In this document: positions 35,880 to 47,689 of the stretch, one piece after another | Numbering within the stretch: position 1 is the first letter of the stretch | Layout: the number at the start of each line of letters is the position of its first letter | Origin: Liquidambar formosana | Taxonomy: Eukaryota; Streptophyta; Magnoliopsida; Saxifragales; Altingiaceae | Direction of reading: 5' to 3' | DNA length: 64,000 bases | NCBI GenBank assembly: GCA_039720395.1 | Contig: CM077828.1 | Location: forward strand, 27,570,717-27,634,716 | The notes under the pieces: generated by a model | Told to the model about the DNA's origin: nothing | Seen by the model: only the letters and a program-made list of their open reading frames with translations | Database searches by the model: none | Position numbers and translations under genes: made by a program

Positions 35880-36415
35880 AATTTCTTTCTTTAATAATGT
35901 GATACTAGTCACATTAATATGTGGATTATTTTTTATTTATTAATGTTTTCTTAATTCGTGATGTATCACAATCACATCATAAGGGAAAAATTAAGAGAAT
36001 ATTTAGAAAAGAATAAAACTTTTTTATTTTTTATTTTAAGAAGTGGTGCATCTTGAATTTGAGGCCTTCCGCCCTCAATTTCGGACTTGAAAACCAAGTT
36101 TGATTTATCTCTTCCTTCAATAGTGTTGTGTACAAACGAAATCCATTCAGAATTGCTCTTCCAATAAAATAATTCTCATTATCAAACTATGTTTTTCAAT
36201 CTTACCTCTCTTGTATGTAGAAAGGCTTATTAATCACTTTCTTTTTTTTTCCTTTGTACATTGTCCGAGAAAATTAGAAAGTGAATGCGTCATTATGAAA
36301 TTAAGATACTAATTCCAATATGTATAAAATAGAACCTTACAAAATAACTTAGAATTATGGACGCATGCATTGGGTCTGTTATCCTTATGTGTAAAATTAT
36401 GTTGACTTATAGTCA
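35880..36415. other. Unit B spacer between the two LTR insertions, no gene seen
   Basis: It resumes the unit A alignment (28.4-29.2 kb) directly after the solo LTR. No coding sequence. Confidence 0.6.
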
Positions 36416-36417
36416 CT

Positions 36418-36513
36418 AGAGCTAGCTTAGTGGTGAGAGGAGGTGGGCTGAAAGTTAGGAGAACAATAATTTAGGAGTTCAAATCCTCCAATTGTACCTA
36501 AAAATATATATAT
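36418..36513 (+). mobile_element. tRNA-derived SINE, unit B copy
   Basis: A-box TAGCTTAGTGG (36423-36433) and B-box-like GAGTTCAAATCC (36475-36486). It is the duplicate of the SINE at 29190-29297; this copy has the better A-box. Confidence 0.6.
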
Positions 36514-36547
36514 ATATATTTACCCATAATATATACCTAGCTATAAT

Positions 36548-38735
36548 TGTCACGCCCCGACTCGGAGAGTCGACACGTGGACAAAAGTCAAAGTAAAAAG
36601 GTGTACACGTGGATAAGTCAGAGTATAAAAGTTGCGGAAGACTTAGTCAAATCCACGTGTATTTATTTTTTTTAAAAAAAATAATAATTGCATTAGCTCA
36701 TCAATAATACCCAAATAATTAATATGAAATGTTATGCTCACACATCATGCCCATAATAATATATGATCCCAAAATAATGCCAACATCCCTGGCACATAGG
36801 TTGGATTCAAACTATTCAAGGTTCATTAAGTAATAATGGTAATAACAATAATAATAATAGAAATGTCCATACATCAAAATAACATAGTCTCTATGTAATG
36901 CACGTGCATCTATCCTCATCCATGACTATGTTAGTATGCCACCTTCAAGTTCCAACCTCAGATTATGCCACTAGGCATCCGCCATCGGCAAACTCTCACT
37001 CATCACCTGATCATCTGAAATAATAATAGGATGAGCTGCAAAGCCCAATAGGAAATATGTGTGGATTCTATACAATTAATATATGTGCAGATACATGGTA
37101 TATGAATTAAAATTATTTAATAACTCAAAATCAAATATCAGTCACAAATCAATACTTTATGTGGGTTTTGAGTTAATTTCCTAAAATTCTCATAGTATCT
37201 CCAATTCCCAAGACTATGGGATCAAACCATGCATCAACCGTCGCTAATCACAGGTTACGTCGTCACGTCAACCCCCGGCTCAGCCAAGCACGAAAATAAC
37301 CAACACCTACGCGGCGTTCTTCCTCGAGGGCTTCAGGGTCTTTCACCCAAGGGCACTTTACCCTGCTTGCTATTCGCGGAGTATTCTCAACGCAGGACAC
37401 CACTTCATTGTGATGCCCCCACCCGTTTGATGCATACCAAGACCCAAGGTCCATATATCCAAAACATTTTCCATTCTTCAAATAAATATCCGAGTGTCCG
37501 AAAGTATCCATAAACATGTTTGATAAATTTCTAGAATTTCAGTAACATTTCTAAAGCATTTCCAAGTAAACAACATTTATAAAGCATTTTTCCAAGATCC
37601 AAGTATCATGAAAATTCCACACATTTAACAGATATTTCACAATAACATTTAAACGAGTATATAACCATGTATCTTTAAGGAACAATATAAAACAGTCGTA
37701 TCAAATGATATATTGAAGGATTCCCTAAATTTTGAACAAGTAATAAAAATATTTGGTTATAAATCAGTGGGAAAATCCAAAAATATCATTAAAGCATTTA
37801 AAATCACATTTATAGAACAACACCATATTAAATGTAAAGAAGCCACATTTCCTACCTCAATTGCGAGCAATACCAACCCAAAACCACGTGATAGACACTG
37901 ACAACGCGAATGCAGCGTTAATGCTCACTAGGGTCCTCCCGAGGACCGATAAAATCTGATAATTATGCATACGTAATCTTTAGGTAAATTTCAAAATAAA
38001 TATAACACACTAAAAAATTACTATTGGCCTTCTAACAGTAAACTATGGTCCCAAAATCATCAAAATAATTTTTAAAACACTCTTTATAATTTCTGGGAAT
38101 TTTCTGTAATTTTTGGAATTTTCTGATATTTTCTGGAATTTTTAATAAATATTAATTTGGCCAAAAAGTCAAACTACAGTCAAACTTGGTCAAAATGATC
38201 AACTAAGGGTCCCACATGGTAGGGCCCTCCAAGACGAGTCCAACGGTCAAATTTGGGGTTCATATGATTATCGTATGGCTTTTAAATGCGTGAGAACACG
38301 GTAAGGTACACAGATGCACCCACACAGGATCATAGACCTATGGGGTCATCTTCAACCTCCCGCGGGTTGAATTGTGTAACCGGGTTACACCGTGTGTTCA
38401 ACGGGCCAACTTCGACGATTAATATCTCTCTTGTTTCTTAACCGTTTTCAGTGATTCAAGTGTCGAATCGAAGCTCATGCGAAGTACTACGTGCGACTAT
38501 AAATTGTTCATTCAGAATCCTATAAAATCATATTCGTTTTTAAGCCTAAAGTTTCGGGTTTTCATGATCCAAAATTCTAAAATTTCTAAAACTTCAACCT
38601 ACAGTCAATTTCTCTAAAATTTGACACTACCATGGTGTTCCTTGGTCCCAAAAACATAAAATATGATCATCCTTTCTAAGAATAACATAAGAAAATAAAA
38701 TTGCATATACATATATATATATACACAGTACGTGA

Positions 38736-38773
<38 letters not shown>

Positions 38774-39143
38774 CAACGATAGAGGAGGTGAGGATTTTAC
38801 CTCACTAAGAGAGCTCCACGAACTCAGCCAAAAACCTCTACCAGACCACTCTGTTTTTTTTTCTCCTCTGTTCTTCCTCAATTTCTCTCTCTCTGTTGCT
38901 CTTTCTCTAACTCTCTGTCTCGATCCCTCTATACATATAAATATAACCAAAGCAGATGCCAGTGGTAGGTGCAGCTAATGATTCCTCTATACATATATAT
39001 ATATCCAAAGCAACCGCAAGTGGTGGGTGCGGCTATGGGTGCGGCTAATGATCCCTCTAACATATATATATATCCAAAGCAAATTGAAGTGGTGGGTTCA
39101 GCTAATGATCCCTCTATATATATAAATAATTCAGGTCATCACA
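36548..39143 (-). repeat. 3' LTR of the Ty3/gypsy element
   Basis: 2596 bp. Near the outer U3 edge (about 38929-39125) are three imperfect tandem repeats, each with CCAAAGCA, a GTGGTRGGTGC-like word, GCTAATGAT and an ATATAT tract. A 94-codon plus-strand frame in it is duplicated identically apart from one residue in the other LTR and is not a gene. Confidence 0.95.
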
Positions 39144-39158
39144 TTCTACCCCTCTAAA
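39144..39158 (-). promoter_or_regulatory. Polypurine tract of the Ty3/gypsy element
   Basis: Minus-strand AGAGGGGTAGAA immediately precedes the TGTGATGACC start of the 3' LTR, the expected place for plus-strand DNA priming. Confidence 0.8.
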
Positions 39159-39184
39159 AAGAAATTTCGTCCTCGAAATTTGTA

Positions 39185-42100
39185 CTAACCTCCCGAATCG
39201 AAAAGATGCGGATATTTTCCTCGAACATCTGACTCTAATTCCCAAGTTGCTTCCTCGATGCCGTGATGTTGCCAAAGAACCTTTACGAGAGAGATGACTT
39301 TATTCCTCAACACTTGTTCCTTGACGTCCAAAATCTGAATTGGTCGCTCTTCATATGTAACATTTTCTTGGAGCTGGATATCTGGTATAGATAGAACATG
39401 AGATGGATCTGGCTCGTACTTCCTAAGCATTGAGACATGAAAAACATCATGTACATTCCCCAACTGTGAAGGTAAAGCCAACTGGTAGGCCACTTCACCC
39501 TTTTTATCAATAATCTCGAAAGGACCAACATATCTCGGTGCTAGCTTGCCTTTCTTCCCAAATCGAAAAACGCCTTTCCTAAGGTGACACCTTTAAAAAC
39601 ACAAAGTCCCCAACTTGAAACTTCAAATCTGTCCTACGCTTGTCTGCATAACTCTTCTGTCTACTTTGTGCAGTGCGTAAACGATCACGAATGATCTGAA
39701 TCTTTTCTGTTGTTTCTTTCACTAACTCTGGTCCAAGAAGACTGCTTTCTCCAACTTCTGTCCAACATACAGGAGATCGACACGGTCTCCCATATAATGC
39801 CTCGAATGGTGCCATGCCAATGCTAGCCTGATAACTGTTATTGTAGGCGAATTCTGCTAAGGCCAAATGTTTACTCCAACTACCTCTGAAGTCCAAGACA
39901 CAAGCACGCAACATATCCTCGAGAATCTGAATGGTACGCTCTGATTGTCCATCTGTTTCTGGATGATGAGCCGTACTGTGATGAAGTTGTGTTCCTAAAG
40001 CTTTATGTAACGTACGCCAAAACTCTGCGACAAAACGAGGATCTCTGTCGGATACAATAGAAACTGGGGTTCCATGGAGTCTAACGATCTCATTAATGTA
40101 CACCTGGCTTAAGGTACTCAATGAATCTCCGACCCGAATAGGCAAGAAATGTGCTGACTTCGTCAACCGATCTACGATCACCCAAACTGCATCATGACCC
40201 TGTCGTGTACGAGGTAACCCTGTGACAAAATCCATTGTGATGTATTCCCACTTCCATTCTGGCACTGGTAATGGTTGTAGTAAACCTGCTGGTCTCTTAT
40301 GCTCCGCTTTCACTTGTTGGCACGTGAGACACCGTGAAACAAATCTTGCGACGTCCTTCTTCATACCGCTCCACCAAAATTGTCGTTTCAGATCCTGATA
40401 CATCTTCGTACCGCCTGGATGAATAGAGAACCTAGAACGATGAGTCTCACTAAGAACATCTTCACGAATCTGACCAGTAGGAACGTAAATCCTGCCCATG
40501 AATCGTACACTGCCATCACTAGAAACTAACCAACCTTCTGGTGCAGTACCCTGAGTTATCGAATTACGAATGGCCATGCACTCTAGATCGTTTTGTTGTG
40601 CCTCTATCACTCTGGTGATGAGATTTGGTTGTGCAACTAGATTGCTCAGATGAGTTGTGAAAGCATCTTTATTGGGATGTAATTCAAAATCCTTGAATGC
40701 AACCCACATCTTCCACCGTTGAACTGCTAAACAGCTCATCATTGCTTGTGACTTCCTGCTCAAGGCGTCTGCTACAACATTCGCTTTACCCGGATGATAA
40801 TGAAGTGAAAAATCATAATCATCAAGGTATTCCATCCATCTACGTTGCCTCATATTCAATTCTTTCTGTGTAAATATATACTTCAAACTCTTATGATCAG
40901 AGTATACATCAAATTTCTCACCATACAAATAGCATCTCCAAATCTTCAATGCAAAGACCACTGCTGCTAACTCCAAGTCGTGTGTTGGATAGTTCACCTC
41001 ATGCGGTTTCAACTGTCGAGAACCGTATGCCACAACACGCCCGTGCTGCATAAGAACGCATCCTAACCCTCGATACGAGGCATCACAATATACATCGTAA
41101 CCCTCACCACTAGTAGGAACAATAAGAACTGGAGCAGTAGTCAACCTCTTCTGCAACTCCTTGAAAGCTTCCTCACAAGCATCATCCCAAATAAATTTCG
41201 CGCCCTTCTTTGTCAATTTCGTCAACAGTGCAGCAATGCGAGAGAAATTATCGACGAAACGACGATAATAACCAGCTAATCCCAGAAAACTGCGAATCTC
41301 TGTAGCATTGGTCGGTCTTCCCCAATTAAGTATTGCCTCCACCTTTGCTGGATCTACTGAGATGCCTTCCTCAGTAATCACGTGGCCTAGAAACTTCACT
41401 TCATGAAGCCAAAATTCACATTTCTCTCTCTTTCCATATAACTGATGCTCCCTCAATATTTGCAACACTTTCCTAAGGTGCCTCTTATGCTCTTCTTGCG
41501 TCTTTGAGTATATGAGAATGTCGTCCACAAACACCACGACAAACTGATCCAAGAATGGTTTAAACACCCGGTTCATCAGGTCCATGAATGCTGCTGGTGC
41601 ATTCGTCAAACCGAACGGCATCACCAAAAACTCGTAGTGCCCGTAGCGAGTTGCAAAAGCTGTCTTTTGGATGTCTTCCTCTCTGACTCGAAGCTGATAA
41701 TAGCCAGAGCGCAAATCAATCTTTGAAAAGAAATGCGACCCCCTTAACTGGTCAAATAAATCATCAATGCGGGGCAAAGGATAACGATTCCTAATTGTAG
41801 CTCTGTTTAGCTTCCTATAGTCTACGCACAATCTGAAAGAACCGTCCTTCTTCTTAACGAACAATACTGGTGCACCCCATGGCGAAGTGCTAGGACGAAT
41901 AAAACCTTTACTCTCCAACTCTGAGAGCTGCTTTTTCAACTCTGCTTGCTCTGCAGGAGCCATCCTGTATGGAGCAATAAAAATAGGAGATGTGCCTGGA
42001 TATACCTCAATGGTAAAGTCTAACTCTCTTTTAGGAGGTAGACCTGGCAACTCTTCTGGAAAGACATCTGGAAATTCCCGTACAACAGGAATATTTTCCA

Positions 42101-43817
42101 ATTTAAGTTCAACATGTTCCTCCAACTCCAAGGCTGCCAATGAGCTAAGCAGACCTGCAATTTGAATACGGCGAGCAATCTTCTTCGATTGAGGAAAAGG
42201 AAGAGAAACACTTCTTTCTCCGTAGAAGTGTAAAATAGACCCATCCATTTTATGGAGAGTCACCTTTTTCTGGAAGCAATCAATAATTGCATGGTACGAC
42301 GATAACCAATCCATGCCTAAAATCACATCATAACCAGAAATACCTAGAGCAATGAGATCTACCGTTAACTCCTGATCACCAATTCGAATGAAGCAGGAAC
42401 GACAAATCACACTTGTTTGGATACCCACACCCATTGGTGAGTCAACACTGAGCACGTGTCCCAAGGGCTCAAATGTCAAACCCAAACGAGAAGCACAAGA
42501 AACATCTATAAAGGAATGTGTGGCACCCGTATCAATTAATACTCGAACCCATGAACTATAAAGAAAAAATGTACCTTCCACGACTGCATTTGATGTCCCA
42601 ACACCTGGTGGGATCAAAGCGAACACCCTGCCTGTAGTATTTGCACTATGCCCTCCTCCTCTAGGCTGTTGGGTCTGAATTGGGCGAGTAGTCGAGGCTT
42701 GCTGAGATCCTTGTGATCGAGAGAACTGGCGCTGGTTTTGTTGTTGTTTCTGCTGTTGTTGTAAGCCAGATTGCATTGTGTGTGGAGGGGATCGTTGGTT
42801 CCCAAACGATGGGCAGTCAATCTTAATGTGTCCTGGTTGTCCGCACTGATAACAAATGATTTGTCCACTAGAATTCCTCCCAGGCAGAGTAGGAGGTTGA
42901 TAAGGGTAACTCCTTTGTCGCCCATCTGAGGACCCATAACTAAAACTACCACCGCTACCCTGACCTCGATTTACGCGCCGTCCTCCTGAGTGATACCCAT
43001 CAGATTGCTGACTCTTACCCTGCTTTTGGCTAAAGCTCTGATCTTTCTGGTCCCCACTTCTAATTCTCTGTTTGTCCCTTATCTTCTTGGAGTCTTCTAA
43101 AGTCGCCTCCACTTCCGTAGCGCTGTCAACTAGCTCTGTATAATTTTGAATCCTACTTCCTGCAACAAGGTCTCGAATCTGAGGCCTCAATCCCCATTGG
43201 AACCTTTTTGCTTTGTCAGCTTCCGTTGCCACGATAGATGTAGCATAACGAGAAAGTTCTGTGAAGCGTGCATCATACTCTGCCACCGAAAGATTCCTTT
43301 GTACCAGGTTTAGAAACTCTTGTAACTTCTTATCTCGATATGATTCTCTGAGATATTGGTTTAGAAACACACCCTCAAACTGTATCCAGGTCATGGCTCC
43401 CACATCTTGAGAGCGCACCACCTGCTGCCACCAAAAGTCACCATCACCCCGTAGGTAATGAGAAGCAAACTCTACCTTATACTCCTCGGGTATACCAACA
43501 ATCTTAAGTAGCTTGTGGACCTCTAGAAGCCAAATTTCAGCTTCCTGCGGATTTGTCTCACCACGAAAAGTAGGAGGATCCATCCGCCGAAAATTCTGAA
43601 AATGTGTAGCCTTGGTTATTTGTGTGTCAGGAACTGCAGCTCTAAGAGTAGGCTGCTGAAGTATCTCGTTCTGACGTTGCAATAGGGTAGTCAACTCCCG
43701 TATAGCATCAGTCATATCGCCCCTTTCTTCAGTATGAGGAGCGGAAACTCCACCTCTAGTTCTAGCTTGTGAGGTGTGAGAAGGCTCAGGAGAAGATCTA
43801 TCTCGAGCACGTGGCAT
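39185..43817 (-). pseudogene. gag-pol polyprotein of the Ty3/gypsy element, frameshifted before the chromodomain
   Basis: From the likely ATG at 43817 (the open frame extends to 43859) the frame runs to a TAG at 39581-39579. Domain positions, counted from 43859: gag about 80-260; CCHC zinc knuckle 336-349; aspartic protease IDTGA near 442; reverse transcriptase with FVDD at 777-780; RNase H with D926, E963, D988 and D1031; integrase HHCC zinc site (H1140, H1147, C1177, C1180) and catalytic D1210, D1271, E1307. An extra base at the TAG separates this from the GPF/chromodomain part, which continues in another frame to 39185. All catalytic residues remain. Because of the shift the chromodomain, which guides integration in chromoviruses, would be lost unless translation slips. 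Confidence 0.92.
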
Positions 43818-44050
43818 CCTATAAAAATCATTTAGTAAATATTCGAAACTATCTATCAAATACTCACGTTAAAAAAACAACTGGGATTGTGTAAGTTACA
43901 AAAATCACGTCAAAATGTTAATAAAATCGTAATATTCTTCTAATTTCTTGATGTCTACCCCCAAGCATATGTATGATGCATGAGACACTTCTAACTCACC
44001 TAACTATCACATATGAAGTGCATGTAATCCCAATTCGGATCTACTAATGA

Positions 44051-44062
44051 GCTCTGATACCA
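44051..44062 (-). promoter_or_regulatory. Primer-binding site complementary to initiator tRNA-Met
   Basis: Minus-strand TGGTATCAGAGC starts five bases inside the 5' LTR border, the standard site for plant Ty3 and Ty1 elements primed by tRNA-iMet. Confidence 0.92.
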
Positions 44063-44067
44063 AAAAT

Positions 44068-46255
44068 TGTCACGCCCCGACTCGGAGAGTCGACACGTGG
44101 ACAAAAGTCAAAGTAAAAAGGTGTACACGTGGATAAGTCAGAGTATAAAAGTTGCGGAAGACTTAGTCAAATCCACGTGTATTTATTTTTTTTTAAAAAA
44201 ATAATAATTGCATTAGCTCATCAATAATACCCAAATAATTAATATGAAATGTTATGCTCACACATCATGCCCATAATAATATATGATCCCAAAATAATGC
44301 CAACATCCCTGGCACATAGGTTGGATTCAAACTATTCAAGGTTCATTAAGTAATAATGGTAATAACAATAATAGTAATAGAAATGTCCATACATCAAAAT
44401 AACATAGTCTCTATGTAATGCACGTGCATCTATCCTCATCCATGACTATGTTAGTATGCCACCTTCAAGTTCCAACCTCAGATTATGCCACTAGGCATCC
44501 GCCATCGGCAAACTCTCACTCATCACCTGATCATCTGAAATAATAATAGGATGAGCTGCAAAGCCCAATAGGAAATATGTGTGGATTCTATACAATTAAT
44601 ATATGTGCAGATACATGGTATATGAATTAAAATTATTTAATAACTCAAAATCAAATATCAGTCACAAATCAATACTTTATGTGGGTTTTGAGTTAATTTC
44701 CTAAAATTCTCATAGTATCTCCAATTCCCAAGACTATGGGATCAAACCATGCATCAACCGTCGCTAATCACAGGTTACGTCGTCACGTCAACCCCCGGCT
44801 CAGCCAAGCACGAAAATAACCAACACCTACGCGGCGTTCTTCCTCGAGGGCTTCAGGGTCTTTCACCCAAGGGCACTTTACCCTGCTTGCTATTCGCGGA
44901 GTATTCTCAACACAGGACACCACTTCATTGTGATGCCCCCACCCGTTTGATGCATACCAAGACCCAAGGTCCATATATCCAAAACATTTTCCATTCTTCA
45001 AATAAATATCCGAGTGTCCGAAAGTATCCATAAACATGTTTGATAAATTTCTAGAATTTCAGTAACATTTCTAAAGCATTTCCAAGTAAACAACATTTAT
45101 AAAGCATTTTTCCAAGATCCAAGTATCATGAAAATTCCACACATTTAACAGATATTTCACAATAACATTTAAACGAGTATATAACCATGTATCTTTAAGG
45201 AACAATATAAAACAGTCGTATCAAATGATATATTGAAGGATTCCCTAAATTTTGAACAAGTAATAAAAATATTTGGTTATAAATCAGTGGGAAAATCCAA
45301 AAATATCATTAAAGCATTTAAAATCACATTTATAGAACAACACCATATTAAATGTAAAGAAGCCACATTTCCTACCTCAATTGCGAGCAATACCAACCCA
45401 AAACCACGTGATAGACACTGACAACGCGAATGCAGCGTTAATGCTCACTAGGGTCCTCCCGAGGACCGATAAAATCTGATAATTATGCATACGTAATCTT
45501 TAGGTAAATTTCAAAATAAATATAACACACTAAAAAATTACTATTGGCCTTCTAACAGTAAACTATGGTCCCAAAATCATCAAAATAATTTTTAAAACAC
45601 TCTTTATAATTTCTGGGAATTTTCTGTAATTTTTGGAATTTTCTGATATTTTCTGGAATTTTTAATAAATATTAATTTGGCCAAAAAGTCAAACTACAGT
45701 CAAACTTGGTCAAAATGATCAACTAAGGGTCCCACATGGTAGGGCCCTCCAAGACGAGTCCAACGGTCAAATTTGGGGTTCATATGATTATCGTATGGCT
45801 TTTAAATGCGTGAGAACACGGTAAGGTACACAGATGCACCCACACAGGATCATAGACCTATGGGGTCATCTTCAACCTCCCGCGGGTTGAATTGTGTAAC
45901 CGGGTTACACCGTGTGTTCAACGGGCCAACTTCGACGATTAATATCTCTCTTGTTTCTTAACCGTTTTCAGTGATTCAAGTGTCGAATCGAAGCTCATGC
46001 GAAGTACTACGTGCGACTATAAATTGTTCATTCAGAATCCTATAAAATCATATTCGTTTTTAAGCCTAAAGTTTCGGGTTTTCATGATCCAAAATTCTAA
46101 AATTTCTAAAACTTCAACCTACAGTCAATTTCTCTAAAATTTGACACTACCATGGTGTTCCTTGGTCCCAAAAACATAAAATATGATCATCCTTTCTAAG
46201 AATAACATAAGAAAATAAAATTGCATATACATATATATATATACACAGTACGTGA

Positions 46256-46295
<40 letters not shown>

Positions 46296-46669
46296 CAACG
46301 ATAGAGGAGGTGAGGATTTTACCTCACTAAGAGAGCTCCACGAACTCAGCCAAAAACCTCTACCAGACCACTCTGTTTTTTTTTCTCCTCTGTTCTTCCT
46401 CAATTTCTCTCTCTCTGTTGCTCTTTCTCTAACTCTCTGTCTCGATCCCTCTATACATATAAATATAACCAAAGCAGATGCCAGTGGTAGGTGCAGCTAA
46501 TGATTCCTCTATACATATATATATATATCCAAAGCAACCGCAAGTGGTGGGTGCGGCTATGGGTGCGGCTAATGATCCCTCTAACATATATATATATATC
46601 CAAAGCAAATTGAAGTGGTGGGTTCAGCTAATGATCCCTCTATATATATAAATAATTCAGGTCATCACA
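44068..46669 (-). repeat. 5' LTR of the Ty3/gypsy element
   Basis: 2602 bp and near-identical to the 3' LTR. It carries the same three U3 tandem repeats (about 46446-46645) with slightly longer AT tracts. It should contain the element's promoter; no exact TSS is assigned. Confidence 0.95.
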
Positions 46670-46869
46670 ATAATGGTTATTGTCTTAAGATATTTTCTTA
46701 GTAAACACAATTAACACACATGCACACACGAAAATTTTCCTTTCCTTTGTCTTCTCGGCAACCAAACATGAAAGTTTTGATTTTACTTGGCTAGGTTCGC
46801 TTGGAAGAGCATTTAGCTAACTTAGAACTGGTTTCAGTCAACTAAATGCTAATAGCATTACCCATTTTC

Positions 46870-46902
<33 letters not shown>

Positions 46903-47040
46903 TTTTTCTTTTTTTAAAGGGAAGGTGGCCTTCACGTAAACAACAAATTTGAAAAGTATATGGAAGTATTGACATGCAGCTTAGTAGCCCCCACGTTAAT
47001 GAAAAGTTCAAAACTCACCTAAAATTCCCACAACAAAAAA

Positions 47041-47050
47041 ACTATAAATA
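47041..47050 (+). promoter_or_regulatory. TATA box of the intact Ole e 1-type gene
   Basis: ACTATAAATACG about 90 bp before the ATG; conserved in the unit A copy. Confidence 0.6.
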
Positions 47051-47134
47051 CGACCCTCTCCAATTTCTACTTCATCCGACAGAGCTACTTTCTCAAGTCT
47101 CTCTAAGCTCCAATTAATCATCCCTCCAAAGAAG

Positions 47135-47674
47135 ATGGCAAGCAGCCAGCTCCTAATTGTCATCTCATCGCTTCTGCTGTTCACATTCGTCTTCTCTTCC
47201 GCAACAGCTGCTGCTGATGGAATCCCAACCAAAACTGCAGAGAAGAAGGTCGATGTTGTGGTGGAAGGCATGGTCTACTGCCAGAGCTGCGAGCAATTTG
47301 GAACATGGTCTTTGACAGGAGCCGAGCCCATCCCTTCTGCTAAAGTTAGTGTCATCTGCAAAGACCACAAAGACAGAGTCAGCTACTATAAGGTTTTCGA
47401 AACAGATGGGAATGGGTACTTCTATGGCCAACTAGAAGGCTTCAAAATGGACAATTATCTATTGGATCATCCCCTCCAATCATGCCATGTGAAACCCGTT
47501 TCCTCTCCCATTGAAAAATGCAATCTCCTCTCCAATGTTAATTATGGACTCGACGGCTCCCCACTTCGTTATGAAAACAAGCGATTGATGGGAAAGAACT
47601 ACGAGGCAGTGATTTATGCTGCAGGCCCCTTGGCTTTCCGCCCAGCTCATTGTCCCCCGACTACTCACCTCTAA
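47135..47674 (+). CDS. Ole e 1/extensin-family secreted protein, 179 aa, single exon
   Basis: The ATG follows CCAAAGAAG. Residues 1-27 form a typical signal peptide (hydrophobic LLIVISSLLLFTFVFSS, then Ala-rich). The mature part begins VDVVVEGMVYCQSC and has six cysteines (YCQSC, VIC, QSCHV, EKCN, AHCPP), the pattern of the Ole e 1 fold, including the VEGxVYC opening and a beta-rich TDGNGYFYGQLEG segment. Members are cell-wall or pollen/pistil glycoproteins; the role of this one is unknown. It has no proline-rich extensin arm beyond the short PP tail. It lies 0.47 kb from the young retrotransposon, which did not touch its TATA box. The sister copy at 29725 is frameshifted, so this is the only intact one here. 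Confidence 0.88.
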   Translation: MASSQLLIVISSLLLFTFVFSSATAAADGIPTKTAEKKVDVVVEGMVYCQSCEQFGTWSLTGAEPIPSAKVSVICKDHKDRVSYYKVFETDGNGYFYGQLEGFKMDNYLLDHPLQSCHVKPVSSPIEKCNLLSNVNYGLDGSPLRYENKRLMGKNYEAVIYAAGPLAFRPAHCPPTTHL

Positions 47675-47689
47675 TTTTACTACCATTTT

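Larger units (their letters stand above)
36548..46669 (-). mobile_element. Full-length Ty3/gypsy chromovirus (Tekay/Del-like) LTR retrotransposon, 10,122 bp
   Basis: LTRs are at 36548-39143 (3') and 44068-46669 (5'), both TG...CA, flanked by the 5-bp target duplication ATAAT (36543-36547 and 46670-46674). The minus strand carries a primer-binding site (44051-44062), one long gag-pol frame, a chromodomain in a shifted frame and a polypurine tract. The LTRs differ by three substitutions and three (AT) length changes that exactly account for the 6-bp length difference, so insertion is very recent. It interrupts unit B between ATAAT and GGTTATTGTCTTAAG, which are contiguous in unit A near 29.33 kb. 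The clade call rests on long LTRs, the chromodomain and the gag style. Confidence 0.95.

Noticed and set aside
37229..37513. 94-codon ORF, with a twin at 44749-45033
   Set aside because: Identical apart from one residue because both lie in the two LTRs; non-coding LTR sequence.
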